From the NCBI RefSeq assembly GCF_900142985.1, contig NZ_LT670849.1:2728001-2792000 (forward strand): a DNA stretch of 64,000 nt. Direction: 5' to 3'. The stretch comes from Bradyrhizobium erythrophlei. Lineage in GTDB: Bacteria; Pseudomonadota; Alphaproteobacteria; Rhizobiales; Xanthobacteraceae. Under the pieces are notes generated by a model. The model had not been told where the DNA came from. It was given only the letters and a program-made list of their open reading frames with translations, and did not search any database. This document shows positions 33,858 to 46,185 of the stretch, one piece after another. Numbering within the stretch: the first letter of the stretch is position 1; each line of letters starts with the position of its first letter. A program made the translations under genes and the position numbers.

Positions 33858-35042
33858 CTACGTCTCCACCAGCCCCGTAGTCGAGCCGCTGGCCGCCGAA
33901 TCCTTGTGGCCATGCGGCCTCCCTAAGTAGGATTCCGAGCCCATTTCGATCAGTCGCGACGAGGTCCGCTTGAATTCGTTGGCCTCGACGCCTTCGGTCG
34001 CCAGATAGAGCGACAGCGGATCGGCCGCGGCCGACGCCATCAGCTTCACGCCGTTGTCGTACAGCGTATCGATCAAGGTGATGAACCGCTTGGCGGCGTT
34101 GCGCTCGCCATAGTCCATCACCGGGATGCGATCGATCATGATGGTGTGATAGTCGCGGGCGAGCCGAAGGTAGTCGGATGCAGCCAGCGGTTGCTCGCAG
34201 AGTTCGGCAAAGGAAAACCGCGCCACGCCATTCGCCGAGCACGGCACATGCAGGGTGCGGCCCTTGATCGAAATATCGCGTGGACGACACGGCGCCTTGC
34301 CGGTCATCTTCGCCCAGGCCTTCTCGAGCGCCGTGGCGGCAGCGGCATCCGCCGGCACCAGCCACATTTTGACGCCTGCGAGTTTCTCCAGCCGGAAATC
34401 GGTTCGCGCATCCAGCCGCACGACGCTCATATGCTCTTCGATCTGCGCGATGAACGGAAGGAACAGCGCACGGTTGAGACCGCCTTTATAGAGGTCGTCC
34501 GGCGCCACGTTGGAGGTCGCCACCACCACGGTACCGAGTTCGAACAGGCGGGCGAACAGCCGCCCGAGAATCATCGCATCCGCAATGTCGGTGACGTGAA
34601 ATTCGTCAAAACACAACAGCCACGCCTGCTCGAAGATCGCGTTTGCCGTCAGCGCGATCACGTCGCCGTCGGGAAGTTCGCCGCGCGCGATCTCCTGGCG
34701 AAAGCCGTAGATCCGTTCATGCACCTCGGCCATGAATTCATGGAAATGCGCGCGCCGCTTGTACTGGACCGGGCTCGCTTGGAAAAACAGGTCCATCAGC
34801 ATGGTCTTGCCGCGGCCGACATCACCATGCACGTAAAGGCCACGCGGCGGGCCCTCGTGCTTGTCGCCAAACAGCCGACCGAGCAGACGCTGCCTGCGCA
34901 ACGGCCTGTAGCGCTCGACCCGCTGCTCGAGATCGTCAAAGGCTTCCGCGACCTCGCGCTGCGCGGCGTCGGGCTCGATAGCGCCGCTTGAGACGAGCGC
35001 CTCGTACTGGTCGAGAAAAGTGGCAGGCGGGGAAGACGACAT
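33858..35042 (-). CDS. zapE: Cell division protein ZapE (AFG1-like ATPase)
   Basis: 394-residue P-loop ATPase of the AFG1/ZapE family, which binds FtsZ and affects the Z ring, with mitochondrial relatives in protein quality control. Walker A is HGDVGRGKTMLMDLFF (about residues 72-87). Walker B is LLCFDEFHVTDIADAMIL. VPCSANGVARFSFAELCEQPL is the conserved late block. It is followed by mdh, an arrangement I recall from other rhizobia. No membrane segment is visible. Confidence 0.92.
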   Translation of the reverse strand: MSSSPPATFLDQYEALVSSGAIEPDAAQREVAEAFDDLEQRVERYRPLRRQRLLGRLFGDKHEGPPRGLYVHGDVGRGKTMLMDLFFQASPVQYKRRAHFHEFMAEVHERIYGFRQEIARGELPDGDVIALTANAIFEQAWLLCFDEFHVTDIADAMILGRLFARLFELGTVVVATSNVAPDDLYKGGLNRALFLPFIAQIEEHMSVVRLDARTDFRLEKLAGVKMWLVPADAAAATALEKAWAKMTGKAPCRPRDISIKGRTLHVPCSANGVARFSFAELCEQPLAASDYLRLARDYHTIMIDRIPVMDYGERNAAKRFITLIDTLYDNGVKLMASAAADPLSLYLATEGVEANEFKRTSSRLIEMGSESYLGRPHGHKDSAASGSTTGLVET

Positions 35043-35108
35043 GGGTCCCTGTTACGGCCCAAGCTGCAAAAATTGCAAGCCGTCAATTGGTGCGAAGCGG
35101 CCGAGGCC

Positions 35109-35645
35109 TCACGCACTCAACGCATAGGAATCCTCGACCACATAGGGTCCGCCGCCAACCGAGGCGCGGGAGGAGAACAGCACGAAGCGGGAGGCTGTGA
35201 ACACCTTGGTCGGAAAATAGCCGCGCACCGAAAGATAGTCGGCGACATCCTGCGCCGCCGCGTCGCGCAGCCGCGCCAGCGTAACATGCGGGGTGAATTT
35301 ACGTCCCTCGGGATCGAGCCCGATCCGCTGCATCAGGCGTTCGAGTTCGGCCTGCAATTCGATCAGCGGCCGGCTCGGGGCGATGTTGGCGACAACCGCG
35401 CGCGGCTTCTTGCCGCCAAAACTCGAAAGGCCCTGGACGGCGACCTCGAACGGCTTGCGGTTGACCCGAAACAGCATGGAAGCAATTTCGTTGGCGGAAA
35501 TGCCGTCGATGTCGCCAATGAAGCGCAAGGTGACGTGATAATTTTCCGGATCAATCCAGCGGGCGCCCGGCAGTCCACCACGCAATGAGGAAAGGGTTTG
35601 GCCGATTTCGGCGGGAATTTCCAGTCCGGTAAACAGACGCGGCAT
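35109..35645 (-). CDS. thpR: RNA 2',3'-cyclic phosphodiesterase ThpR
   Basis: 178-residue 2H-phosphoesterase that opens 2',3'-cyclic phosphates and can reversibly join tRNA halves. The two catalytic motifs are HVTLRFIGDI (about residue 38) and HVTLARLRD (about residue 124). The N-terminus MPRLFTGLEIPAEI and the C-terminal FVLFSSRASVGGGPYVV are typical. It stands alone between zapE and the arylesterase, all on the minus strand. Confidence 0.92.
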   Translation of the reverse strand: MPRLFTGLEIPAEIGQTLSSLRGGLPGARWIDPENYHVTLRFIGDIDGISANEIASMLFRVNRKPFEVAVQGLSSFGGKKPRAVVANIAPSRPLIELQAELERLMQRIGLDPEGRKFTPHVTLARLRDAAAQDVADYLSVRGYFPTKVFTASRFVLFSSRASVGGGPYVVEDSYALSA

Positions 35646-35663
35646 CGTTAGACTCCCGATGCT

Positions 35664-35714
35664 GGAACATGATTCGGAAAACAGAATAACAGCTTTCCTA
35701 AAAGATCATGTTCT
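35664..35714. repeat. Degenerate palindromic repeat (GAACATGAT...ATCATGTTC)
   Basis: GAACATGAT at 35665-35673 and ATCATGTTC at 35705-35713 are exact complements, with TCGGAAAA and CTTTCCTAAAAG inside. This resembles the widespread rhizobial intergenic repeat whose arms read GCATGATC...GATCATGC around a GGAAAA/TTTTCC core. It lies in the 190-base gap between thpR and the arylesterase; the rest of the gap shows nothing I can name. Confidence 0.6.
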
Positions 35715-35835
35715 CTGACAGACCCCGGCGACGAATCACCGGCATTATTTTTAGCGCAGTTATGTGACCCTGCGAAGCAGGTCCCGTTAACCGATCAGAA
35801 AGCTTCACCGCCGTGTCGCTCGCTCTGTTCGTTTT

Positions 35836-36489
35836 TCAGCTCGCGCGCCTCGATATCGAGCTGAGAAATGCCTCAACGCTAGGCAAGATATTTTTGACGA
35901 TGATGTCAATTCCCTCCGCGGTTGGATGCATGCCATCGGCCTGATTCAGTTTCTTGTCGGCGGCGACGCCGTCGAGAAAAAACGGATAGAGCGGCACGCC
36001 GGACGATTTGGCGAGGTCCGGATAGATCGAATTGAAGCGGGCCGCGAAATCGGCGCCGTAATTTGGCGGCGCCAGCATTCCGCATAACATCACGGCGATG
36101 CCTCGCGCCTTCAGCCGCGCCACGATGTCGGTCAGCGCCCCGCGGGTGACGGCAGGATCGGTGCCGCGAAGCGCGTCGTTGGCGCCGAGTTCGACGATGA
36201 CCGCCTGCGTGCCTTCGGGCACTGACCAGTCGAGCCGGTCCCGGCCACCTGTGGACGTATCGCCGGAAACGCCGGCGTTGGTCATATCGACCTCTATCCC
36301 CTTAGCCTTCAACGCCTTTTGTAACTTGGCCGGGAACGCATCGGCGCCGGCGAGCCCGTATCCGGCGCTCAAGGAATCGCCCAGCACCACCATCTTGAGC
36401 GGGGCACTGCCGACGGCCGCCGACGACTGCGCCAGGGCCGGTCCCGCAGCGACGGCGAGCAGACCCCACACGAGCATGTGCTTCAACAT
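35836..36489 (-). CDS. Arylesterase / lysophospholipase-like GDSL esterase (TesA type)
   Basis: 217-residue exported esterase. The signal peptide MLKHMLVWGLLAVAAGPALAQ is cleaved before a GDSL/SGNH hydrolase domain. Block I is VVLGDSLSAGYGL with the nucleophile Ser, the block II Gly is in NAGVSGDTSTGG, the block III Asn is in ELGANDALRG, and the block V Asp/His are in DGMHPTAEGI. It is related to E. coli TesA, a periplasmic thioesterase/lysophospholipase. It is divergent from the YbbA/YbbP-type ABC genes, 49 bases apart, which is the tesA-ybbA-ybbP arrangement seen widely. Confidence 0.93.
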   Translation of the reverse strand: MLKHMLVWGLLAVAAGPALAQSSAAVGSAPLKMVVLGDSLSAGYGLAGADAFPAKLQKALKAKGIEVDMTNAGVSGDTSTGGRDRLDWSVPEGTQAVIVELGANDALRGTDPAVTRGALTDIVARLKARGIAVMLCGMLAPPNYGADFAARFNSIYPDLAKSSGVPLYPFFLDGVAADKKLNQADGMHPTAEGIDIIVKNILPSVEAFLSSISRRAS

Positions 36490-36538
36490 CGACAAGAGCC
36501 TCTCGACCACGGCCCCAGAACTACCATATGACCCAACC

Positions 36539-37269
<731 letters not shown>

Positions 37270-37273
<4 letters not shown>

Positions 37274-39840
37274 CGATCGTGGCCGAACCCCTGTCCGGTA
37301 ACCCGCCTGCGTCGCTGCCGCTGCGCTATGCGTTGCGCGAGCTGCGCGGCGGCCTGCGCGGCTTCTACGTTTTCATTGCCTGTATCGCGCTTGGCGTCAT
37401 GACGATTTCAGGCGTCGGCTCGGTTGCCGCGAGCCTTGGCGACGGATTGGCGCGCGAAGGCCGCACCCTGCTGGGCGGCGACGTCGCTTTCTCGCTGTTC
37501 CAGCGCGAGGCGACGCCGGAGGAAATCGCCTTCCTCCGCTCGCGCGGCGAGGTGTCGTCGATTGCGACACTGCGCGGCATGGCGCGCGCCGCCGATGACC
37601 GTCTGGCGCTGGTGGAGATCAAGGCGGTCGATCAAGCCTATCCGATGCTCGGCCAGATCTCCCTTGAACCCGGGATGCCGATCGCCGATTTGCTCACTGA
37701 GCGTGATGGAGCCTTTGGCGCTGCGGCCGATCAAACGCTGCTGGCGCGGCTCGACCTCAAGCTCGGCGATCGCGTCAATGTCGGCCAGGCGGTTTTCCAG
37801 ATCCGCAGCGTCGTCAATACCGAGCCGGACAAGCTCGCCGGCGGCCTCGGTTTCGGTCCGCGATTTCTGGTCAGCGAAGCCGGACTCCGCGCCACGCAAT
37901 TGATCCAGCCCGGCAGCCTGGTGCGCTGGATCTATCGGGTGAAACTGCCCGACGACGTGAGCGGCAGCCGTAACACCACGCGGCTCATCGACGACACGCG
38001 GCAGGCGCTGCCTCAGGCTGGATGGGAAATCCGTTCGCGCGACAACGCCTCGCCGCAGCTCGAGCGCACGATCAGCCGCTTCACGCAGTTCCTGACGCTC
38101 GTCGGACTGGCGGCGCTCCTGGTCGGCGGTGTCGGCGTTGCCAACGCCGTGAAGAGCCATATCGACCGGCGCCGGGACGTCATTGCCACCTTCAAGGCGG
38201 TCGGCGGCACCGGCCGTGACGTGTTTTCGATCTACCTGACGCAGGTGATCGGGCTTGCCCTGATCGGGTCGATCATCGGCCTGGTCGCCGGCGCGGCATT
38301 GCCGTTTGCGATCGTGCATCTGTTCGGCAAGCTCCTGCCGCTGCCGATTGAAGCGGCGCTGCATCCCGAGGAGCTCGCGCTGTCGCTGGTCTATGGACTT
38401 CTCACGGCGCTGGCCTTCGGTTTATGGCCGCTCGGCCGCGTCCACGACGTGCCGGTCGCGGCGTTGTTTCGCGACACGGTCGCGAGCGCCTGGCATCGCC
38501 CGCGCTGGCCCTATCTCGCCTCGATGGCGGGGGTGATCACCCTGCTGATCGCTGTGGTCATCGGCCTTTCCTACGACAGGCGCGTCGCCACCGTCTTCGT
38601 GGTGTCGTCGATCGCCGTCTTCGTGCTGCTGCGAGGCATCGCTGCCGCGTTGATGGCACTGGCGCGCCGCTTGCCGCGCACGGAAATAACCATGCTGCGG
38701 CTCGCGATCACCAATATCTACCGGCCCGGCGCGCTGACGCCGTCGGTCGTGCTGTCGCTGGGCCTCGGTCTCGCCGTGCTTGTGACGATCACCCAGATTG
38801 ACGGCAACCTGCGAAGGCAATTCATGGCGGCGCTGCCCGAGCATGCACCGTCATTCTACTTCATCGACATTCCCGCAACCGACGCTGACCGCTTCTCGGC
38901 GTTCCTGAAGGAGACCGCGCCCGGATCGACGGTCGAGGAAGTCCCGATGCTGCGCGGCCGCATCGTCTCGGCGCGCGGCGTGCGAGCGGAGGACCTCAAA
39001 CCCTCAACCGACGCCGAGTGGGTACTGCAAAGTGATCGCGGCCTGACCTCGACCGGTGAAATTCCGAAAGGCTCCAAGATCGTGGAGGGACAGTGGTGGG
39101 GCGCCGACTATAGCGGGCCGCCGTTGGTTTCGATCGAGAAGAAGATCGCCGACGGGCTTGGCCTCAAGATCGGCGACGAGATCGTGGTCAATGTGCTCGG
39201 CCGCGACATTTCGGCCAGGATTGGCAACATGCGCACGATCGACTGGCAGGGGTTGGGCATCAACTTCGTGCTGGTATTCTCGCCGAACGCCTTCAGGGGC
39301 GCCCCTCATACACATATAGCAACATTGACCGAGCCCCATCCGGGCGCGGCCGGAGACGCCGCGATCGTCAAATCGGTCGCGAGCGCCTTCCCGATGGTCA
39401 CGAGCGTGCGGGTTCGCGAGGCGCTGGAGACCATCGGCTCGGTCGTTACCAATCTCGTGCTGGCCATCCGCGGCGCCAGCGCCATCACCCTGATTTCGGC
39501 CATTCTGGTGCTCGGCGGCGCGCTGGCGGCCGGCCATCGCCACCGGGTCTACGATGCCGTCATTCTCAAGACGCTGGGCGCGACGCGCGCGCGGCTGATT
39601 GGCGCCTACGCCCTCGAATATCTGCTGATCGGCTTTGCCACCGCGGTCTTCGGCGTGATCGCGGGCTCGATCGCGGCATGGCTGATCGTGACAAGGCTCA
39701 TGACCCTAAGCTTCGTCTGGCAAGCGGGCAGTGCGGCCGGCGTCGTGGCATCCGCGCTCATCGTCACGGTCGGGCTGGGACTGGCTGGAACACTGCTCGC
39801 CCTCAATCAAAAGCCGGCGGCGGTGCTGAGAAACCTCTGA
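37270..39840 (+). CDS. FtsX-like ABC transporter permease (YbbP type)
   Basis: 856-residue permease with the duplicated FtsX-like layout of YbbP. An N-terminal transmembrane helix (residues 33-55, GFYVFIACIALGVMTISGVG) is followed by a large periplasmic domain. A group of membrane segments lies at about 265-470 (FLTLVGLAALLVGGVGVANAV, IGLALIGSIIGLVAGAALPF), then a second periplasmic domain, then the last three segments near 735-850 (LISAILVLGGALAAGHRHRV). It is translationally coupled to the ATPase gene upstream. The substrate is not shown by the sequence. Confidence 0.93.
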
Positions 39841-39989
39841 AGTCCCACATATAAAAATTGTATAAAAATCCGAGCCCCGCGCTGGACGGCTTGTCGCATG
39901 CGCTCGCGACATTCAGCCGCGCGTGGACGCTTGCAGCGAATGTGTTACTTTCCCAGATATCAGAACGAAGATCGGATACCGCTTGATGA

Positions 39990-40075
39990 CGCAAAATTAA
40001 TGTCAGCGAGCGGCGCTATCCGGGTTAATTTCAACTGGTGAGGCGAGAGCCTGACGCCTGCCAGACAACAAACAG
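39990..40075 (+). promoter_or_regulatory. Candidate ybhL leader RNA in the 5' UTR of the BI-1 gene
   Basis: The 245-base gap before the BI-1/YbhL gene contains a clear bulged hairpin. CTGG (40035-40038) pairs with CCAG (40061-40064) and AGGCG (40041-40045) with CGCCT (40055-40059), with GAGAGCC in the loop region. A conserved RNA element called the ybhL leader was described upstream of ybhL genes in alphaproteobacteria. Position, gene and the GGCGAGAGCC-type core fit, but I have not compared it with the model. The limits given are approximate. Confidence 0.5.
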
Positions 40076-40085
40076 GAATTCGACC

Positions 40086-40877
40086 ATGTCGGACCTAGAC
40101 CGCAACTATGCCTCCCCCTTCGGCCGGGCCGCCGGGCGCGCTGACGCCGCGACCGTCGACGCCGGTCTGCGCGCCTACATGCTGCGCATCTACAATTATA
40201 TGAGCATCGGCCTCGCCATCACTGGCCTTGCCGCGCTCGGCGTCTACATGGCCGCCGTGACCACCGACCCGTCGGGCGCCGCGGCCAAGATCGGCAGCGC
40301 GTTCCTGACCCCGTTCGGCTACGCGATGTTCGTGAGCCCGCTGAAGTGGCTGTTCATCCTCGCGCCGCTCGCGATGGTGTTCGTGATCTCGGCCGGCATC
40401 AACCGCCTGGCGCCTTCGACCGCACAGCTGTTGTTCTGGGCGTTCTCGGCGCTGATGGGCATTTCGCTGTCGTCGATCTTCCTGGTGTACACGCACACCT
40501 CGATCGTGCGGGTGTTCTTCATCACCGCGGCGACGTTCGGCGCGCTCAGCCTCTACGGTTACACCACGCGACGTGACCTGACGGGGATGGGATCGTTCCT
40601 GATGATGGGCCTGTTCGGCATCATCATTGCGAGCCTGGTCAACCTCTTCCTCGCAAGCTCGATGCTGCAGTTCGTGGTTTCGGTGATTGGCGTGCTGGTG
40701 TTCGCAGGTCTCACCGCCTGGGATACCCAGCGGCTGAAGAACGACTACATCTACGGCTACGCCCGGGCGGGTGGTGATGTGGCGGAGCGCGCGGCGATTA
40801 CCGGTGCCCTGTCGCTCTACCTGAACTTCATCAACCTGTTCACGCTGCTGTTGCAGCTGCTCGGCCAGCGCGAGTAA
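40086..40877 (+). CDS. Bax inhibitor-1/YccA family membrane protein (YbhL-like)
   Basis: 263-residue inner-membrane protein of the BI-1 (TMBIM) family, whose members form pH-sensitive calcium leak paths; the bacterial role is unclear. Seven hydrophobic segments are visible, beginning with MSIGLAITGLAALGVYMAAV and including WLFILAPLAMVFVISAGI and LLFWAFSALMGISLSSIFLV. The C-terminal ALSLYLNFINLFTLLLQLLG is typical. AWDTQRLKNDY holds conserved acidic residues of the family. The ATG at 40086 has an AGGAATTC ribosome-binding site and is preceded by a candidate ybhL leader. Confidence 0.94.
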   Translation: MSDLDRNYASPFGRAAGRADAATVDAGLRAYMLRIYNYMSIGLAITGLAALGVYMAAVTTDPSGAAAKIGSAFLTPFGYAMFVSPLKWLFILAPLAMVFVISAGINRLAPSTAQLLFWAFSALMGISLSSIFLVYTHTSIVRVFFITAATFGALSLYGYTTRRDLTGMGSFLMMGLFGIIIASLVNLFLASSMLQFVVSVIGVLVFAGLTAWDTQRLKNDYIYGYARAGGDVAERAAITGALSLYLNFINLFTLLLQLLGQRE

Positions 40878-40898
40878 CGGCTCGGCAATCAGATATGG

Positions 40899-40929
40899 AA
40901 GCCCCGGCCTCAGCGCCGGGGCTTTTCTT
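40899..40929 (+). terminator. Rho-independent terminator after the BI-1 gene
   Basis: AAGCCCCGGC at 40899-40908 pairs with GCCGGGGCTT at 40915-40924, followed by TTCTTTT. It separates the BI-1 gene from the GNAT gene. Confidence 0.85.
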
Positions 40930-40957
40930 TTGGGCGCCACGAAAATAATCTTCCGCA

Positions 40958-41488
40958 ATGCCGTCGCTCGAAATCAGGCCGACTAGCGTCGCCGACCTGC
41001 CCTCCATCACCGAGATCTACGAACACGCGGTTCGCGAGGGAACCGCGACCTTCGAACTTGTTCCGCCCGATCTTGCCGAGATGACCCGGCGCTTTCAGGC
41101 ACTGGTCGACAGCGGCTTTCCCTATCTCGTCGCCGAACTGGACGGCGACGTGGCCGGCTACGCCTATGCGAGTTCCTATCGGCCGCGGCCGGCCTATCGT
41201 TTCACGGTGGAAAATTCGGTCTATCTGCGGCCCGCGATTCACCGCCGCGGCGTCGGCCGGCAATTGCTCGAACGGCTGATCGCCGAATGCGAGGCCCGCG
41301 GTTTCCGGCAGATGATCGCTGTAATCGGTGATTCGGCCAATGCGGCTTCGATCGGCGTCCACGCAGCTTGCGGCTTCCAGATGATTGGAACCCACCCCGG
41401 TGTCGGCCTCAAATTCGGCCGCTGGCTCGATACCGTGATGATGCAGCGGGAGCTTGGCGAAGGCGTGAAGACGGTTCCTACAACCTGA
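40958..41488 (+). CDS. GNAT N-acetyltransferase (phosphinothricin/methionine-sulfone acetyltransferase-like)
   Basis: 176-residue GNAT enzyme. The acetyl-CoA binding motif A is SVYLRPAIHRRGVGRQLLER (about residues 88-107; R-R-G-V-G-R). Motif B follows with ANAASIGVHAACGFQMIG. EIYEHAVREGTATFE near the N-terminus and FGRWLDTVMMQREL near the C-terminus match the phosphinothricin acetyltransferase (Pat/MddA) subgroup. Such chromosomal enzymes acetylate methionine sulfone, sulfoximine or related amino acids. It stands alone between a terminator and a palindromic repeat. Confidence 0.9.
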   Translation: MPSLEIRPTSVADLPSITEIYEHAVREGTATFELVPPDLAEMTRRFQALVDSGFPYLVAELDGDVAGYAYASSYRPRPAYRFTVENSVYLRPAIHRRGVGRQLLERLIAECEARGFRQMIAVIGDSANAASIGVHAACGFQMIGTHPGVGLKFGRWLDTVMMQRELGEGVKTVPTT

Positions 41489-41491
41489 GGC

Positions 41492-41531
41492 CATCCTTCG
41501 AGACGCGGCCTGTCGGCCGCTCCTCAGGATG
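41492..41531. repeat. REP-like palindrome (CATCCTTCGAGACGC type)
   Basis: CATCCTTCGAGACGCGGCC (41492-41510), a TGTC loop, and GGCCGCTCCTCAGGATG (41515-41531) form an imperfect hairpin between the convergent GNAT and DUF2794 genes. The wording, ATCCTTCGAGACGC with GCTCCTCAGGATGAGG, is one I recall as a very common intergenic repeat of Bradyrhizobium and Rhodopseudomonas. It may also act as a weak two-way terminator. Confidence 0.75.
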
Positions 41532-41546
41532 AGGGCTCTTTCCTGA

Positions 41547-41918
41547 TCACACGACCGCCAACTTGCGGTCGATCACCAGCAACACGCGGTCGAGTTCATG
41601 GCCGCGGCGCAGGATCAGGCCGCTGGCGGAGATCACGCTGTACATGCCCTGCTTGCGCGCCAGCCGCGGATCCTTCTCGATCCGGTAGAGCGGAACTTCA
41701 GAGGCACGTCGGAAGATCGAGAACACGGCCCGCTCTCGCAGGAAATCGATGGCGTAATCGCGCCACTCGCCGTCGGCGACCATGCGCCCGTACAAATTCA
41801 GAATGCGATTGAGTTCGAGACGATTGAAAGTCACCCGATTTGACATAACGCCCGCAGCGCTCGGTCGCGCCACGGCGCGTGCCTCGCTTGGATCGGTGTC
41901 CTCCGAGATCAAACTCAT
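41547..41918 (-). CDS. DUF2794 domain-containing protein
   Basis: 123-residue soluble protein. After a variable Ser/Ala-rich start it shows the conserved block RVTFNRLELNRILNLYG, then DFLRERAVFSIFRRASEVPL and YRIEKDPRLARKQG. The ending is LILRRGHELDRVLLVIDRK. This matches DUF2794, a small alphaproteobacterial family of unknown function. The ATG at 41918 is chosen for its AGGAGATG ribosome-binding site; a longer frame has no supporting site. It stands alone. Confidence 0.88.
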   Translation of the reverse strand: MSLISEDTDPSEARAVARPSAAGVMSNRVTFNRLELNRILNLYGRMVADGEWRDYAIDFLRERAVFSIFRRASEVPLYRIEKDPRLARKQGMYSVISASGLILRRGHELDRVLLVIDRKLAVV

Positions 41919-42084
41919 GGCACATCTCCTGTCATTTACCCGACATGATTGCGCCGACCGCGCGCCGCTGCAAGAGCCGTATTCGCGCACCCCTGCCGGC
42001 GGCGGCACTCGGATCATGCGACTTTCGATGGAATCACGGCTTCCGAGGCCGTCACGGGATCGTTAGCTCAATCATAATACCGCC

Positions 42085-42256
42085 CCACTTCTGCCAACGG
42101 CATGCCGTGCTGGACTGCGACAAGAGGCGCCTACGTTGGCCCGGTCCTTTCGATACCGGATTCCTCAGCCCCCAGCCCCCCGGGGTCGTCGGGACCGGGT
42201 CTAACGCAGAGTATTGATCCGTGACTGGACCAACGAGAGTTGGTCCTTTTTCTTTT
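42085..42256 (+). ncRNA. Candidate structured small RNA with orphan terminator
   Basis: No gene lies on the + strand here, yet 42227-42246 forms a perfect 8-base hairpin (GGACCAAC, GAGA loop, GTTGGTCC) followed by TTTTTCTTTTT, a textbook intrinsic terminator. Upstream, CCCGGTCC at about 42139-42146 pairs with GGACCGGG at about 42192-42199, with GTT/AAC beyond it. CATAAT at 42073-42078 could be a -10 box, giving an RNA of about 165-170 bases. GTTGG near 42134 could also pair with the terminator's left arm. The 5' end is a guess, and the rest of 41919-42364 holds nothing else I can name. Confidence 0.5.
42227..42256 (+). terminator. Strong intrinsic terminator without an upstream + strand gene
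   Basis: GGACCAAC (42227-42234), loop GAGA, GTTGGTCC (42239-42246), then TTTTTCTTTTT. Both neighbouring genes run on the minus strand, so this must end a transcript that starts within 41919-42226. Confidence 0.85.
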
Positions 42257-42364
42257 TCGGACAGATTTTCTGCTTCGGACGAAAAGCAAATTGAAATCTC
42301 CGCGAGGAACCCCGCGCAGTTCAAACTCCGAATGCTTTCCAGATTGGTTGTCGGGAGATCGCGC

Positions 42365-43132
42365 TTAGTGAAGCGCCGTATAGGCCGCGCCTAACATCGG
42401 ACCCGGCCGATCGCGGCTTCCATCCTGGACGAACACGGCCGCCGCATCGATCCCTTCACGGGAGACATTTTCCAGCGGAACCGTCCAGCTACCGGCGCTG
42501 CCGTTCCAGTCGCCGACCTTCAACACGTTGCGAACCACGTTGTAATAGGTCACTTCACGGCCGCGATTTTCGCCACGACCGATCGAGATCGGCACCGCCT
42601 TGGAGATCGAGCAAATCCAGACCTCGCCGTGCGTTGCAAGCGGCGGCCTGTTCGAAGCTGCGACCGAGACCGTGATCTGCTTGCCATTCAGCTTCATCGA
42701 CACCGGAACCGACATCACGCCGTCGCTCTCACGGGTGACTTCGATCGCACGTTCGATCTCGCCGCGATCGCTGCCGATGACGTGCGCCTCGCCATTGACG
42801 ACGGCTTGCGGCGTATAGACGTCGCGGTCGCCGCGCATCAGCGAGTAAGCCTTCTGGCGCGCGGAGAAACGCGAGTCCGCCAGCGTGTCTTTCCAGCCGA
42901 GATAATCCCAGTAATCGATCGGCATGCTCAGCGCGATCACGCTCGGGTCCTTGGCGAGTTCGCCGATCACCTTGTCGGCGGGCGGGCAGGACGAGCAACC
43001 TTGCGACGTGAAAAGTTCGACCACCGCGCGGGGCTCCGCAGCCGCCGCCGGACGAATGATAGCCACGATGGCGCAGACGCCCAGGGCGCTCGACCATCGC
43101 GAAATCGAATTACAGGCCATCATCACTGTCAT
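42365..43132 (-). CDS. DUF1223 domain-containing secreted protein (thioredoxin-like)
   Basis: 255 residues with a signal peptide (SALGVCAIVAIIRPAAAAEP). The mature part starts AVVELFTSQGCSSCPPADKV, giving a CxxC motif in a thioredoxin-like fold, followed by VIALSMPIDYWDYLGWKDT and DVYTPQAVVNGEAHVIGSDR. This is the DUF1223 family, whose function is unknown. The CSSC pair and probable export suggest disulfide or redox chemistry in the periplasm, but that is inference. It stands alone, with the candidate small RNA downstream. Confidence 0.88.
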   Translation of the reverse strand: MTVMMACNSISRWSSALGVCAIVAIIRPAAAAEPRAVVELFTSQGCSSCPPADKVIGELAKDPSVIALSMPIDYWDYLGWKDTLADSRFSARQKAYSLMRGDRDVYTPQAVVNGEAHVIGSDRGEIERAIEVTRESDGVMSVPVSMKLNGKQITVSVAASNRPPLATHGEVWICSISKAVPISIGRGENRGREVTYYNVVRNVLKVGDWNGSAGSWTVPLENVSREGIDAAAVFVQDGSRDRPGPMLGAAYTALH

Positions 43133-43281
43133 ACCGGGACCGGGGAATCATTGTTGCCTCCATTCGCCGCTAGCATCTAACGGACCATAAAGCCAACGGC
43201 TTTCGTACGGGCAAGAGCAGTCTTTTTTAGGCTGCCCGCCCCCCGGTCGCCACTCACTTAGCGGTGAGCCCCCGATCACAA

Positions 43282-46002
<2,721 letters not shown>

Positions 46003-46043
46003 GTGAGGCAATCCCAAATTGTCGGTCCATACCCGGCAAGGGT

Positions 46044-46049
46044 ATTATA
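46044..46049 (-). promoter_or_regulatory. Possible -10 box for acnA
   Basis: On the minus strand TATAAT occurs 42 bases before the acnA start, within GGTGTTATAATACC. No good -35 match is present at normal spacing, so this is only a candidate. Confidence 0.35.
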
Positions 46050-46185
46050 ACACCAACTGAGGTCGTTGGCCGAACGGCCCGCCACATGCGGATTGTGCGG
46101 CGAGTCAAGTTCCGGCTTATAGAATCTTTCAACAATCACCGCCACACCGAGAAGTGGTCGCAGCAATGCGTGGCAGAGGAAAATA

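Noticed and set aside
39909..39942. Another copy of the ACATTC/GAATGT repeat before the BI-1 gene
   Set aside because: Only 6 bp of the arms match and the rest of the element is absent.
42085..42256. 6S RNA, tmRNA or SRP RNA as identity of the candidate small RNA
   Set aside because: I could not find a 6S-type closing stem with central bubble, a tmRNA tag frame with CCA end, or the conserved SRP tetraloop region. Size alone was not enough.
41879..42324. Open frames of 90-112 codons between the DUF2794 and DUF1223 genes
   Set aside because: They overlap the candidate RNA and its terminator, and are Pro/Arg-rich without family features.
43215..43275. Terminator after acnA
   Set aside because: There is a CTCAC/GTGAG hairpin and a GGGCA/TGCCC pair, but no T-run in the right place on the minus strand.
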